This document shows, in pieces, positions 26,451 to 35,334 of a DNA stretch of 64,000 nt. The stretch is from Sphingobacterium spiritivorum ATCC 33861 (GTDB lineage: Bacteria > Bacteroidota > Bacteroidia > Sphingobacteriales > Sphingobacteriaceae). Position 1 is the stretch's first letter. Every line of letters begins with the position of its first letter. The notes beneath the pieces are model-generated. The model saw only the letters and a program-made list of their open reading frames with translations, was not told where the DNA came from and did no database searches. A program made the position numbers and the translations under genes. The stretch lies in contig NZ_GL379774.1 of NCBI RefSeq assembly GCF_000143765.1, positions 62,001 to 126,000 of the forward strand, written 5' to 3'.

Positions 26451-26780
26451 ATGAGTATCATTTTTTTAGACAGATTAAATCTGGGTCCGGAAATTCAGAA
26501 GGTACTGGAGACCATTTATGATCCGGAATTGAAACCAGCTAACATTGTAGATCTGGGATTGATCTATGAAGTTATCACAAAAGAGGACGGTACCGCTAAG
26601 ATCGTCATGACACTGACAGCTCCGGGTTGTCCTGTGGCAGGAGAAATTATGGATGAGGTTCAACGCAAAGTGGCCGGAATAGAAGGTGTAAAAGAAGCGT
26701 TGGTAGAATTGACCTTTGACCCGCCATGGACTAAAGACATGATGACTGAAGAAGCAAAACTGGAACTGGGATTTTTATAG
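26451..26780 (+). CDS. sufT: Iron-sulfur assembly protein SufT (DUF59/MIP18 family)
   Basis: This 109-residue protein is a stand-alone DUF59 domain. It shows the family pattern ETIYDPELKPANIVDLGLIYEV, then KIVMTLTAPGCPVAGEIMDEVQ with the conserved Cys in TAPGCP, and LVELTFDPPWTKDMMTEEAKLELG. SufT-type proteins help mature Fe-S proteins and often sit with the suf operon; none is in this window, so the assignment rests on the domain. A -7 element sits just before the start. A short hairpin at 26785-26807 follows. Confidence 0.85.
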   Translation: MSIIFLDRLNLGPEIQKVLETIYDPELKPANIVDLGLIYEVITKEDGTAKIVMTLTAPGCPVAGEIMDEVQRKVAGIEGVKEALVELTFDPPWTKDMMTEEAKLELGFL

Positions 26781-26784
26781 CAGT

Positions 26785-26807
26785 GCATAAGACAATTTGT
26801 CTTATGC
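26785..26807. terminator. Hairpin between converging sufT and khtU
   Basis: GCATAAGACAA pairs perfectly with TTGTCTTATGC around one T. It overlaps the khtU stop codon (26802-26804). The position in a converging gap supports termination; the T tract is weak. Confidence 0.6.
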
Positions 26808-28043
26808 CTCCTGATTCCCTTCCAGATCACTTAGTTTCTTGACAGGCTTAGCCTGTATCTGATCCTTACCGAATAATTTGTTCCATATATTTCTGGATTC
26901 CTTTGTAAATAAAGGAGAAACAATGGATAAGATCAGTACATAAACAACAACAAAAGACTGCAGAACAGGCAGCAATCCCCCTGCTTTACCAATATTCGCC
27001 ATTATAATAGAAAATTCTCCTCTTGCAGATAAGGTAAAACCAATATCAAACGAAACACGTGGTTTCATTCCTGAAAATTTAGAAGCAAAATATCCGGAGA
27101 CTAAGTTGCCCGCTATCGTAACAACTGCTGCTATAGCAGCCCACATCACTGCTCCTCCCAGCGACATCATATCTATTGACAGTCCAAAACTAAAGAAGAA
27201 CATTGCACCAAAGAAATCTTTATAAGGCAGCACCATGGCTTCGATTTTTTTGATGTATTGCGAATCGGCCAGTACCAATCCGGCCATTAATGCTCCGATA
27301 GCCTCTGCAACGTGGATTGTTTCTGAAAATCCCGCAACCAAAAACAGTAATGCAAAGATCAGCAGGATAAATAATTCAGAGGACTTTACCTGCAACAACT
27401 TATCAATTGCAGGTACAAGCTTACGCCCTACGATGAGGAATACCAGAATAAAACCCAGCGCCAGCAGAGAAGTACCGGCTACAGTCCAGAATGAACTGCT
27501 TCCTGTCAAAATCAATCCCGAAAGAAACGAGATATGCATGGCTATAAACAGATCATCAAACATGATCATACCCATAATTACCTCCGTCTCCGGATTGGCG
27601 GTACGCTTCAGATCAGTCAATACTTTTGCTACAATAGCAGTAGAAGAACTGGTCATAATCCCGCAAAGAACCATTGTCTCTTTGAAAGGCATATCCATCA
27701 GCCATCCTATAAGCAATCCGGATACAAAATTAAGCAGTACATATACTGTCCCTCCGGTAACAATGGATTTGCCCGACTTGATCAATCTCCCGACCGAAAA
27801 TTCCAAACCCAGATAAAACAAGAGAAACAGCACACCAAGACGCCCCATAAAATCAATGAAAGGCTTACTCTCGGTAAATGTCAGATCCACTATTCCGAAT
27901 TGGGGGGCATGCTGCCCTAATACCATCCCTATCAATATAAAAAAAGGTATAACCGAGAACTTCAACTTGTTTGCAATAAAACCAACAATTGCAACAAGAC
28001 CAACAGCGATACCGATTTCTAAAATAAGGGTAGTAGATAGCAT
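26802..28043 (-). CDS. khtU: Cation:proton antiporter KhtU (CPA2 family)
   Basis: This 413-residue inner-membrane antiporter has about twelve helices and exchanges K+ (or another monovalent cation) for H+. It begins ILEIGIAVGLVAIVGFIANKL and includes PFFILIGMVLGQHAP and the long SSSTAIVAKVLTDLKRTANPETEVIMGMIMFDDLF segment, where the Asp pair near the middle forms the ion site of CPA2 proteins. It has no C-terminal RCK domain. Instead the separate regulatory subunit gene is 16 bases upstream, the same two-gene layout as Bacillus subtilis KhtTU. Expected roles are K+ efflux and pH homeostasis. Confidence 0.85.
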   Translation of the reverse strand: MLSTTLILEIGIAVGLVAIVGFIANKLKFSVIPFFILIGMVLGQHAPQFGIVDLTFTESKPFIDFMGRLGVLFLLFYLGLEFSVGRLIKSGKSIVTGGTVYVLLNFVSGLLIGWLMDMPFKETMVLCGIMTSSSTAIVAKVLTDLKRTANPETEVIMGMIMFDDLFIAMHISFLSGLILTGSSSFWTVAGTSLLALGFILVFLIVGRKLVPAIDKLLQVKSSELFILLIFALLFLVAGFSETIHVAEAIGALMAGLVLADSQYIKKIEAMVLPYKDFFGAMFFFSFGLSIDMMSLGGAVMWAAIAAVVTIAGNLVSGYFASKFSGMKPRVSFDIGFTLSARGEFSIIMANIGKAGGLLPVLQSFVVVYVLILSIVSPLFTKESRNIWNKLFGKDQIQAKPVKKLSDLEGNQEA

Positions 28044-28059
28044 AGAGTGAATTTAGTGA

Positions 28060-28539
28060 TTAATGTAGTATTTCTTTAAGGGCTTTGATATTACTTCGTT
28101 TTCCGGCAATAACCAAAGTGGTACCCGGACTGATCTCATAATCGGGTCCCGGATTAATAACAGTATCTGTATCTCTGATACCTGCAATAATACTGGCTCC
28201 TGTATTTTTACGGACAGCCAGTTCTCCGATTGTTTTATTACAGCTCACATCTGTCCCTACGACTTTGTACCATTCTATAATCAAGTCATCTAATGCGACT
28301 TCAATAGTCTCCAAAGCCTTAGGCTTGTAGGATAATCCTCCGATAATACCTGCAACCTGTCTTGACTCTTCATCGGTAAGGGTCATCACACAGCGAGACT
28401 CATTCTCTTCCGCATCATAACGATAAAGTTCTCTTCGACCATCATCATGAATAACTACAACCATACTGTCTCCAGCATCCGTTTCTATTTGATACTTTTT
28501 ACCGATACCAATAAGATCAGATTCTCTTACAATTGACAT
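28060..28539 (-). CDS. khtT: Antiporter regulatory subunit KhtT (TrkA-C domain)
   Basis: This 159-residue soluble protein starts at 28539 (MSIVRESDLIGIGKKYQIET); an upstream frame to 28581 would add a hydrophobic tail unlike the family. The N-terminal domain carries VVVIHDDGRRELYR, and the middle has AGIIGGLSYKPKALETIEVALDDLIIEWYKV, closely like B. subtilis KhtT as remembered. The C-terminal TrkA-C domain ends PGPDYEISPGTTLVIAGKRSNIKAL. In Bacillus, KhtT gates the KhtU antiporter in response to cyclic di-AMP, nucleotides or pH; that ligand behaviour is inferred here. It is translated just before khtU. Confidence 0.85.
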   Translation of the reverse strand: MSIVRESDLIGIGKKYQIETDAGDSMVVVIHDDGRRELYRYDAEENESRCVMTLTDEESRQVAGIIGGLSYKPKALETIEVALDDLIIEWYKVVGTDVSCNKTIGELAVRKNTGASIIAGIRDTDTVINPGPDYEISPGTTLVIAGKRSNIKALKEILH

Positions 28540-28694
28540 AATGTAAATGATTAGGGATAAAAAAAAGTAATAAAACGGCATTTACTTAAGACCCGTTTAT
28601 TACAAATATAACCAAAAAATGCTTAAAATTAAAGATAAATAGCGCAGGATCACCCCGAAAAACATCAAAATGACTCTGTTATGGATAAAACCGC

Positions 28695-29474
28695 TTATCT
28701 GGCTTCTACCAGTTTGTAGGACCCGTCATCTTTCTGCTGGCTTCTTCCGACAGCGATACTCTTGGAGTGATAAAACAGAAATACCCAGTCATTCGGAGCA
28801 CCTTCTTCCCAATATTCCTGACGTAAGTCTTTTGCTTTTCTTCCGTCATAATCATACTTTGCGATATAATTATGAAAAATTTCTCCAGGTTCAGGAAGCA
28901 CATCACCACCAAAGAAATAATGCTCACCACCTGTTTCAATATGAAAAACCTGATGATGAGGAGTATGCCCTCCGTTACGTTCATAGCTGATCTCATTATT
29001 CACGATCCCATCTCCTTCCACCAACACCAGATTTCCACTCCGTTGAATTACATCAAAGATGTCTGTTTTGTAAGAGGAAGAATTACCGCTAAAGGCATCT
29101 TCCCATTCTCCGCGTTGCACAATATACTCGGCCTCAGGAAATGCAATGCGGCCAACGCCGTCTCTGAATTCCACCATACCGCCCGTATGATCTTTATGGA
29201 GATGAGACATCAGCACAAATTTTACGTCTGATGGTTCAAAACCAAGTCTGCGTATATTATTATGAATGATCAGATTTCCGGCATTGTCTGTCTGTCCCAA
29301 TCCTGCATCACACAAAATCAAGCCTGCCGAAGACTCGATCAGAAAGGGATGAACATGGACAAACATAGATCCCGGTCTGTCTTTGGGATCGTCCTTATTT
29401 TTATCAAACGGAATAAATTTCTTAGAGGAATCGACTGAAAAAGAGCCTTCAAAAAGCGAATTTGCCTGTATCAT
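28695..29474 (-). CDS. Metallo-beta-lactamase-fold hydrolase
   Basis: This 259-residue protein has the MBL metal motif HxHxDH as HLHKDH (in VLMSHLHKDHTGGM), then HTPHHQVFHI and the aspartate ligand in FFGGDVLPEPG. Those six or seven ligands fit a binuclear zinc or iron centre. The family includes lactonases, glyoxalase II-like and phosphodiesterase enzymes; no signature here selects one. The start at 29474 places the first strand (ANSLFEGSFSV) near the N-terminus, and there is no signal peptide. It is divergent from recJ. Confidence 0.8.
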   Translation of the reverse strand: MIQANSLFEGSFSVDSSKKFIPFDKNKDDPKDRPGSMFVHVHPFLIESSAGLILCDAGLGQTDNAGNLIIHNNIRRLGFEPSDVKFVLMSHLHKDHTGGMVEFRDGVGRIAFPEAEYIVQRGEWEDAFSGNSSSYKTDIFDVIQRSGNLVLVEGDGIVNNEISYERNGGHTPHHQVFHIETGGEHYFFGGDVLPEPGEIFHNYIAKYDYDGRKAKDLRQEYWEEGAPNDWVFLFYHSKSIAVGRSQQKDDGSYKLVEAR

Positions 29475-29588
29475 ATTTATATACTTGGAAATATGGAAGT
29501 TATGATTTTAACATTTTGAGTTACTGTCCAAAGATTAGGTAAGTAGCATTTCAAAACGTATATTTACATGTTAAATCAAGGCAAAGAT

Positions 29589-31289
29589 ATGCAAAAAAGG
29601 TGGGTACTGAAGTCTAAATCTGAACATAACAAAGTCATAAAACTGAGTGATGAATTAGGTATCAGTACTGTACTTTCCGAATTGCTTATCGCCCGTGAAA
29701 TCGAAACGTTCGATCAGGCACGTACTTTTTTCAGACCATCCTTAGAAGCGCTCCATGACCCTTTCCTGATGAAAGACATGGACATTGCAATCTCCCGCAT
29801 TGAAAAAGCTATCGGCAATAATGAAAAGATTCTTATTTACGGAGATTATGATGTAGACGGCACAACTGCAGTAGCGGTAGTTTATAATTTTTTCAGAGAA
29901 TTTCATTCCCGTATTGAGTTTTATATTCCTGATCGGTATGCTGAGGGATATGGTATTTCCATGCAGGGTGTTGACTATGCAGCCGAAAACGGATTTTCTT
30001 TAATTATTGCTTTGGATTGTGGTATCAAGGCCAATGATAAAATCGATTATGCGAATGCAAGAAATGTTGATTTTATTATCGGAGATCACCATTTACCTGG
30101 CGATGTGCTCCCGAATGCCGTAGCAGTACTGGACCCCAAACGTGAGGATTGCCCTTATCCTTACAAGGAACTTTCCGGATGTGGGATAGGATTTAAGATC
30201 ATTCAGGCGTTTATCCAAAAAAACGGAATGGATATTCAGCAATGTTATCAGTTTCTGGATTTGGTAGCCGTCAGTATTGCTTCAGATATTGTACCTATCA
30301 CCGGTGAAAACAGAATATTGACTCACTTCGGATTGCAGAAGCTCAATACCAACCCTTGTTGTGGCTTACAGGCACTGATCAATCTGTCTTCAAATAAAAC
30401 CGGGACTTTTACCGTCAATGATATTGTTTTTCAAATCGGTCCGCGTATCAATGCAGCCGGAAGAATAGATCATGCCAAAGATGCAGTCAAACTACTCATC
30501 TCCAAATCCTTACAGGAAGCAAAAGATTTTTCCGAAAGCATTGACGATCAAAACAATGTCCGCAAGGATTTTGATCTCAGGATCACGGAAGAAGCATTAG
30601 CCCTGATCGATGAAAGTGAAAATCTAAAAGCCCGCAAATCAACTGTACTGTTCAAATCAGACTGGCACAAAGGCGTCATAGGGATCGTAGCATCCCGTCT
30701 TACCGAAAAATACTACAGACCTACTATTATTCTGACGCAGACCAACGGACATGTTGCCGGATCTGCGAGATCGGTCATCGGATTTGACCTTTATGAGGCC
30801 CTGAGCGAATGCAGTGACCTGCTGGATCAGTTTGGAGGACATAAATACGCTGCCGGACTGACCATGAAGCTGGAAAACGTCACTTCATTTCAGCAAAAAT
30901 TTGAAGATGTCGTCAATACGCTTATCAAACCCGAAATGCTGCAACAGGAAGTTCTGATCGAACTTACTATTCCATTAACGGAAATAACATCCCGATTCTT
31001 CAAAATTTTAAAGCAATTTGAACCTTTCGGCCCCCAAAATGACGCTCCTATTTTTCTGACTAAGAAAGTTGTTGTTATCGGAAATGCGTATCTTGTAGGC
31101 ACCAATCATATCAAAATGACCATTCGTCAGGAAGATTCCGCAGCCTTTGAGTGTATAGGTTTTGGATTAGCCGAGCATATTGCGCATATCAATAGCGGAA
31201 AACCGTTTGATATCTGCTACGTCATTGAAGAGAACAACTGGAGAGGCAAGAAGAATTTGCAATTAAATATAAAAGCAATACGATATTAA
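29589..31289 (+). CDS. recJ: Single-stranded-DNA-specific exonuclease RecJ
   Basis: This is a 566-residue RecJ, the 5'-3' exonuclease that degrades single-stranded DNA in RecF-pathway repair and mismatch repair. The DHH-family motifs are ILIYGDYDVDGTTAV (motif I, Asp metal ligands), IIALDCGIKAND and IIGDHHLPGD (DHH motif), and the DHHA1 end GGHKYAAGLTM. The ATG at 29589 (MQKRWVLKSK) is preferred to 29568, because a TATATTTA element at 29557-29564 ends just before 29568 and the conserved KRWVLK pattern begins at 29589. Length is usual for Bacteroidota RecJ. Confidence 0.88.
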   Translation: MQKRWVLKSKSEHNKVIKLSDELGISTVLSELLIAREIETFDQARTFFRPSLEALHDPFLMKDMDIAISRIEKAIGNNEKILIYGDYDVDGTTAVAVVYNFFREFHSRIEFYIPDRYAEGYGISMQGVDYAAENGFSLIIALDCGIKANDKIDYANARNVDFIIGDHHLPGDVLPNAVAVLDPKREDCPYPYKELSGCGIGFKIIQAFIQKNGMDIQQCYQFLDLVAVSIASDIVPITGENRILTHFGLQKLNTNPCCGLQALINLSSNKTGTFTVNDIVFQIGPRINAAGRIDHAKDAVKLLISKSLQEAKDFSESIDDQNNVRKDFDLRITEEALALIDESENLKARKSTVLFKSDWHKGVIGIVASRLTEKYYRPTIILTQTNGHVAGSARSVIGFDLYEALSECSDLLDQFGGHKYAAGLTMKLENVTSFQQKFEDVVNTLIKPEMLQQEVLIELTIPLTEITSRFFKILKQFEPFGPQNDAPIFLTKKVVVIGNAYLVGTNHIKMTIRQEDSAAFECIGFGLAEHIAHINSGKPFDICYVIEENNWRGKKNLQLNIKAIRY

Positions 31290-31290
31290 A

Positions 31291-31298
31291 TATATTTG
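31291..31298 (+). promoter_or_regulatory. Predicted -7 promoter element of lptB
   Basis: TATATTTG is an exact TAnnTTTG match that begins one base after the recJ stop codon and lies 30 bases before the lptB ATG. It suggests lptB has its own promoter. Confidence 0.5.
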
Positions 31299-31328
31299 TA
31301 AAGCATCAGTTTTGAAATACGTACATTC

Positions 31329-32063
31329 ATGATCTTAAAAGCAGAACATCTTATCAAGAAGTATAAGCAACGTGTCGTTGTGAATGATGTTTCTTTTCAT
31401 GTGGAACAAGGCGAAATCGTTGGTTTATTAGGCCCTAATGGTGCCGGAAAGACGACCTCTTTTTATATGATTGTAGGGCTGATAAAACCTAACGAAGGGC
31501 ATGTATTTCTGGATGATCAGGAAATCACAAGCGATGCCATGTATCAGCGAGCGCAAAAAGGAATAGGGTATCTGGCTCAGGAAGCTTCTGTATTCCGAAA
31601 GTTGTCTGTAGAAAATAATATTCTGGCTGTCCTCGAGATCCATTATCCTAACAAGGAAGAGCGTCTGGCAAAACTGGAAGAACTTCTTTCGGAGTTCAGC
31701 CTGCACCGTGTCCGCAAAAACAGAGGAGATTTGCTTTCCGGAGGAGAGCGCCGACGGACAGAGATTGCCCGTGCTTTGGCTGCTAATCCTTCGTTTATTC
31801 TGCTGGATGAGCCTTTTGCAGGGGTAGATCCTATTGCGGTAGAAGAAATCCAAACGATAGTCTCCAAACTGAAAACCCGGAATATCGGAATCCTCATCAC
31901 TGACCACAATGTTCAGGAGACGTTATCCATTACAGACAGAGCTTATCTCCTGACGGAAGGTAAGATTATGCTGACCGGTACACCAGAAGAAATCGCTGAT
32001 AATGAACTGGCACGTAAATTCTACCTCGGCCGCCACTTCGAACTCAGAAGAAAAAAACTATAA
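31329..32063 (+). CDS. lptB: LPS export ABC transporter ATPase LptB
   Basis: LptB is the cytoplasmic ATPase of LptB2FG, which extracts lipopolysaccharide from the inner membrane and drives it across the periplasm. The 244-residue protein has the Walker A motif GPNGAGKTT (residues 35-43), the ABC signature [17 protein letters not shown], the Walker [14 protein letters not shown], and the switch His in [14 protein letters not shown]. The LSGGERRR form and the short C-terminus ending FELRRKKL are characteristic of LptB. It follows recJ by 39 bases and precedes the GH3-family gene by 24. Confidence 0.9.
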   Translation: MILKAEHLIKKYKQRVVVNDVSFHVEQGEIVGLLGPNGAGKTTSFYMIVGLIKPNEGHVFLDDQEITSDAMYQRAQKGIGYLAQEASVFRKLSVENNILAVLEIHYPNKEERLAKLEELLSEFSLHRVRKNRGDLLSGGERRRTEIARALAANPSFILLDEPFAGVDPIAVEEIQTIVSKLKTRNIGILITDHNVQETLSITDRAYLLTEGKIMLTGTPEEIADNELARKFYLGRHFELRRKKL

Positions 32064-32087
32064 TATTCTAAATCGCTGATATAGACT

Positions 32088-33602
32088 ATGGCATTACTAA
32101 ATTCACTCTTCACCTGGTTTTTAAAGAAAAGGATGCATCAGATAGACCTTTTTATCAAATACCCGCATGAAGTACAGGAAGAGTGGTTTCAAAGCCTGAT
32201 CTCAACTGCCGAAGCAACCGAATGGGGCAAGAAATATGATTATAAAAGTATTCTTACACCCGAGGAATTTAAGGAAAGAGTTCCTATACAGGATTATGAT
32301 TCGATCAAAGGATATGTAGACCGAATGATCAAAGGAGAGCAAAATATCCTTTGGCCATCCGATATAAAGTGGTTTGCAAAATCTTCAGGTACTACAGCCG
32401 ATAAAAGTAAATTTATCCCGGTCAGTGAAGAAGCTCTGGAAGAATGTCACTATCAGGGTGGAAAGGATATGCTTTCTATCTATTGTCACAACAGACCGGA
32501 AAACAAGCTCTTCACAGGTAAATCTGTTGTATTGGGGGGCAGTTCTCAGATTAACAGCTTCAATTCGGATTCTTACTACGGGGATCTCTCCTCTATTCTG
32601 ATTCGAAATCTCCCCTTCTGGGCCGAATTTAAGCGTACACCAAACACCGAGGTAACTCTTAATCCCAATTTTGAAGAAAAAATTGAAAATATTGCTAATA
32701 TCACGATTAAGGAAAATGTAACAAGTCTGGCCGGAGTTCCGACCTGGAATGTGGTCATGGCCAAAAGAATACTGGAAATCACCGGAAAGAGCAATTTGCT
32801 GGAAGTCTGGCCTAATCTGGAATTCTACAGCCATGGCGGAGTCAGCTTTAAACCTTATCGTGAACAGTTCAAAAAACTGATACCTTCAGAAAACATGTAT
32901 TATCTGGAGAATTACAATGCTTCTGAGGGCTATTTTGCTCTTCAGGATCGCTCTGACTCAGATGATTTGTTACTTATGCTTGATTACGGGGTTTATTATG
33001 AATTTCTGCCTATTGAGAATCTTCATGATGAACATCCTAAGACATTAAGTCTGGATCAGGTAGAAATCGGCAAAAATTATGCGCTTATTATTTCTACTAA
33101 TGCTGGATTGTGGAGGTATATGATCGGAGACACAATCAAGTTTACGGATTTATCTCCATATCGAATACAGGTATCGGGCCGGACCAAACAATATATCAAT
33201 ACCTTCGGAGAAGAAGTCATCGTTGATAATGCAGAAATGGCTGTCAACAAAGCCTGTGAACGGACACACGCTATTGTAAAGGATTACACCGCCGGACCGG
33301 TGTATTTCAAAGACGGAGAAGCAGGTGCACATGAGTGGATCATCGAATTCGAGCAGCAACCGGATAACTTCGAGCACTTCTGTCAGATACTGGATGATAC
33401 ACTAAAGTCTGTCAACTCAGATTATGAGGCGAAACGATTCAAAAATATGGCCTTATCCTTCCCGATCATCCATAATGCTCCTCAAAACACCTTTTTCGGA
33501 TGGATGAAATCAAGAGATAAACTTGGTGGCCAGAATAAAGTACCCAGACTATCTAATAACAGAGAATATCTGGAGCCTATACTGAAGTTAATGGGAAAAT
33601 AA
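32088..33602 (+). CDS. GH3-family protein (acyl-acid amido synthetase-like)
   Basis: This 504-residue protein resembles the plant GH3 (auxin-responsive promoter) family, adenylate-forming enzymes that join an acyl acid to an amino acid. Visible features are the ATP-binding SSGTTADKSKFIP, LAGVPTWNVVMAKRI, YNASEGYFALQD and LWRYMIGDTIKFTD...ISGRTKQYINTFGEE-like C-terminal parts (here VSGRTKQYINTFGEEV). The same family occurs widely in Bacteroidota with unknown substrates. It lies directly after lptB, suggesting coexpression, and its stop is two bases from the stop of the converging mini membrane protein. An amide-forming role in lipid or siderophore chemistry is possible but not shown. Confidence 0.8.
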   Translation: MALLNSLFTWFLKKRMHQIDLFIKYPHEVQEEWFQSLISTAEATEWGKKYDYKSILTPEEFKERVPIQDYDSIKGYVDRMIKGEQNILWPSDIKWFAKSSGTTADKSKFIPVSEEALEECHYQGGKDMLSIYCHNRPENKLFTGKSVVLGGSSQINSFNSDSYYGDLSSILIRNLPFWAEFKRTPNTEVTLNPNFEEKIENIANITIKENVTSLAGVPTWNVVMAKRILEITGKSNLLEVWPNLEFYSHGGVSFKPYREQFKKLIPSENMYYLENYNASEGYFALQDRSDSDDLLLMLDYGVYYEFLPIENLHDEHPKTLSLDQVEIGKNYALIISTNAGLWRYMIGDTIKFTDLSPYRIQVSGRTKQYINTFGEEVIVDNAEMAVNKACERTHAIVKDYTAGPVYFKDGEAGAHEWIIEFEQQPDNFEHFCQILDDTLKSVNSDYEAKRFKNMALSFPIIHNAPQNTFFGWMKSRDKLGGQNKVPRLSNNREYLEPILKLMGK

Positions 33603-33604
33603 CC

Positions 33605-33751
33605 TCAGGCTCGTCTGAAAATGACCGCAACCAGATAGGTTAAAAAACCATATATAAATTTCAGTATCAGAACCGTGCTTCTGATAGGTGAATCTCTAAA
33701 GGAAAGCTCTATATCACGAGCGTCCCTTCGACTGTTTTCCCGATTTACCAT
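33605..33751 (-). CDS. Mini single-pass membrane protein (48 residues)
   Basis: The frame from the ATG at 33751 encodes 48 residues: a charged N-terminal half (NRENSRRDARDIELSFRDSP) and one hydrophobic helix ILKFIYGFLTYLVAVIF ending in RRA. An alternative ATG at 33787 would add 12 residues. Its helix matches that of a second tiny protein 140 bases upstream (FI.GF..YL..V), which supports both being real. No family was recognised. It converges on the GH3-family gene with a two-base gap. The function is unknown; a regulatory or membrane-associated small protein is possible. Confidence 0.5.
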   Translation of the reverse strand: MVNRENSRRDARDIELSFRDSPIRSTVLILKFIYGFLTYLVAVIFRRA

Positions 33752-34254
33752 ATTAGCTATCAATAGGTTACAATCAAAAATAAACATTTAATCTTTTATA
33801 CAAGATTAATTTTCATTTCTTTAAAGGTCGTTGTATAAGAAATATTTAATTTCTGCTCTGCCAGTTTGGGAAACCTGACACAGCTAATTAAGGTTTAATA
33901 GCTACCCGATAGAGGTAGACAAAAAAGCCTAAAATAAACCGGATCATCCCGACCTGCTCTATTTTATTATCTGTATTGTTTTTCATAGATGAATTATTTG
34001 GCATTAATAATTGATGTTATAGTTGTGATCCTTCAGCCAGATCTTCTATAAAACAAACTGATTCTGATAAATCAGAACCTGCTATGCTGAAATGTAACAA
34101 CGGAGATTCGGTTTTGTTTTAAAAAATAATATTTTTTGTATCTGAACATTAAATCCAAAGGGTATAGTTCCTTGCATTCTCAAAAATTTTCAGGGCCATA
34201 ACTTTCATCCTGTGTTTCTTTTCCTTACATTAGCCTAAGAAATAAATTTTAAAG
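33752..34254. other. Gap of about 500 bases holding only the mini-gene and the ilvE leader
   Basis: Apart from the 32-residue frame at 33888-33986, no convincing gene is seen. A small hairpin (TTCTGAT at 34062-34068, ATCAGAA at 34071-34077) lies in the region upstream of ilvE. No leader peptide rich in Leu, Ile or Val was found, so a classical branched-chain attenuator is not supported. Confidence 0.5.
33888..33986 (-). CDS. Mini single-pass membrane protein (32 residues), related to its neighbour
   Basis: A very short frame starts with ATG at 33986 and encodes MKNNTDNKIEQ, then the hydrophobic stretch VGMIRFILGFFVYLYRVAI and ends KP. The pattern (R/K)FI-x-GF-x-x-YL-x-x-V is shared with the 48-residue protein at 33605-33751, including the basic end. 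Both lie on the minus strand in a gap otherwise empty of genes. The size is at the limit of what can be called from sequence, so expression data would be needed; resemblance between the two is the chief support. Confidence 0.4.
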   Translation of the reverse strand: MKNNTDNKIEQVGMIRFILGFFVYLYRVAIKP

Positions 34255-35322
34255 ATGAGCGCGACAGAAACACATTCCATTCGCGTAGAGCCAACACAAC
34301 AATCAAGACTCTCGCAGGTAGACTTTAACAATCTAAAATTTGGAAAATATTTTTCAGACCACATGTTAGTGGCTGAATATGAAAACGGAGAATGGACAGA
34401 TGTGAGTGTCGTCCCATTCGGTGACCTTACCATTAGCCCTTCAATGTCGGCATTACATTACGGACAAGCTATTTTTGAAGGAATCAAAGCGTACAAATTT
34501 GAAGACGGAACTGTCAGTATTTTCCGTCCTGAAAAGAACTGGGAACGCTTCAATAAATCAGCTGCCAGACTGGAGATGCCGGAGGTACCGGAAGAAATCT
34601 TTATAGGTGGATTAAAGAAACTATTACAAGTAGACAAAAACTGGGTGCCGAATGTAGAAGGAACTTCCCTTTACATCAGACCTTTTATGTTTGGTACAGA
34701 AGCAGCATTAGGTGTTCACCCGTCTGCTACATATAAATTCATCATTATTACTTGCCCGGTAGGAGCATACTATAATAAACCTCTGAAATTAAAGGTAGAG
34801 ACTCATTATACCCGTGCAGCACAAGGCGGTGTGGGATTTTCAAAAAATGCAGGTAACTATGCATTATCTCTTTATCCTACCCGATTGGCGAATGATGAAG
34901 GCTTTGATCAGTTGATCTGGACAGATGCCAAAGAACATAAGTATATCGAAGAAGCTGGCACGGCAAATCTGGTATTCCGTATAGGTGACACCATTATTAC
35001 TCCTCATGATGACACCATCTTACATGGAGTAACAAGACGTACCATTATTGAACTGGCTCAACACTGGGGATATAAAGCAGAACAACGCCATGTCTCTGTA
35101 CAGGAGTTGATTGACGGAATCAAAGAAGGAATCGTTACAGATGCATTCGCTGCAGGAACAGCAGCTACACTAACACCGATATCTACTATCGGATTTAACG
35201 GTGAATTGTATGAACTGCCTGCAGTCGAGAATCGTGAGTTTTCAAACAAGGTACTGAGCTATCTGAATGATCTTCGTTATGGAAAAATTGAAGATCCGTT
35301 TGGCTGGAATCTGATTGTTTAA
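34255..35322 (+). CDS. ilvE: Branched-chain amino acid aminotransferase (type II)
   Basis: This 355-residue PLP enzyme interconverts Leu, Ile and Val with their 2-oxo acids using glutamate. It belongs to the longer eukaryote-like BCAT type: FGKYFSDHMLVAEYENGEW at the start, SALHYGQAIFEGIKAYK, YIRPFMFGTE, the PLP-lysine region GVGFSKNAGNYA (Lys about 197), EEAGTANLVF and HGVTRRTIIELA. The enzyme is cytoplasmic and normally dimeric. It stands alone, with a 250-base upstream stretch free of genes and a very strong terminator at 35335-35385. Confidence 0.9.
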   Translation: MSATETHSIRVEPTQQSRLSQVDFNNLKFGKYFSDHMLVAEYENGEWTDVSVVPFGDLTISPSMSALHYGQAIFEGIKAYKFEDGTVSIFRPEKNWERFNKSAARLEMPEVPEEIFIGGLKKLLQVDKNWVPNVEGTSLYIRPFMFGTEAALGVHPSATYKFIIITCPVGAYYNKPLKLKVETHYTRAAQGGVGFSKNAGNYALSLYPTRLANDEGFDQLIWTDAKEHKYIEEAGTANLVFRIGDTIITPHDDTILHGVTRRTIIELAQHWGYKAEQRHVSVQELIDGIKEGIVTDAFAAGTAATLTPISTIGFNGELYELPAVENREFSNKVLSYLNDLRYGKIEDPFGWNLIV

Positions 35323-35334
35323 TCAGAAGACTAC

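Noticed and set aside
27235..27816. Long open frame (193 codons) on the plus strand
   Set aside because: It lies fully inside khtU on the other strand. Its translation is low-complexity and has no motif, while khtU shows clear family features.
34021..34254. Branched-chain amino acid attenuator upstream of ilvE
   Set aside because: No leader peptide rich in Leu, Ile or Val and no paired terminator/antiterminator stems were found; only a seven-base hairpin is present.
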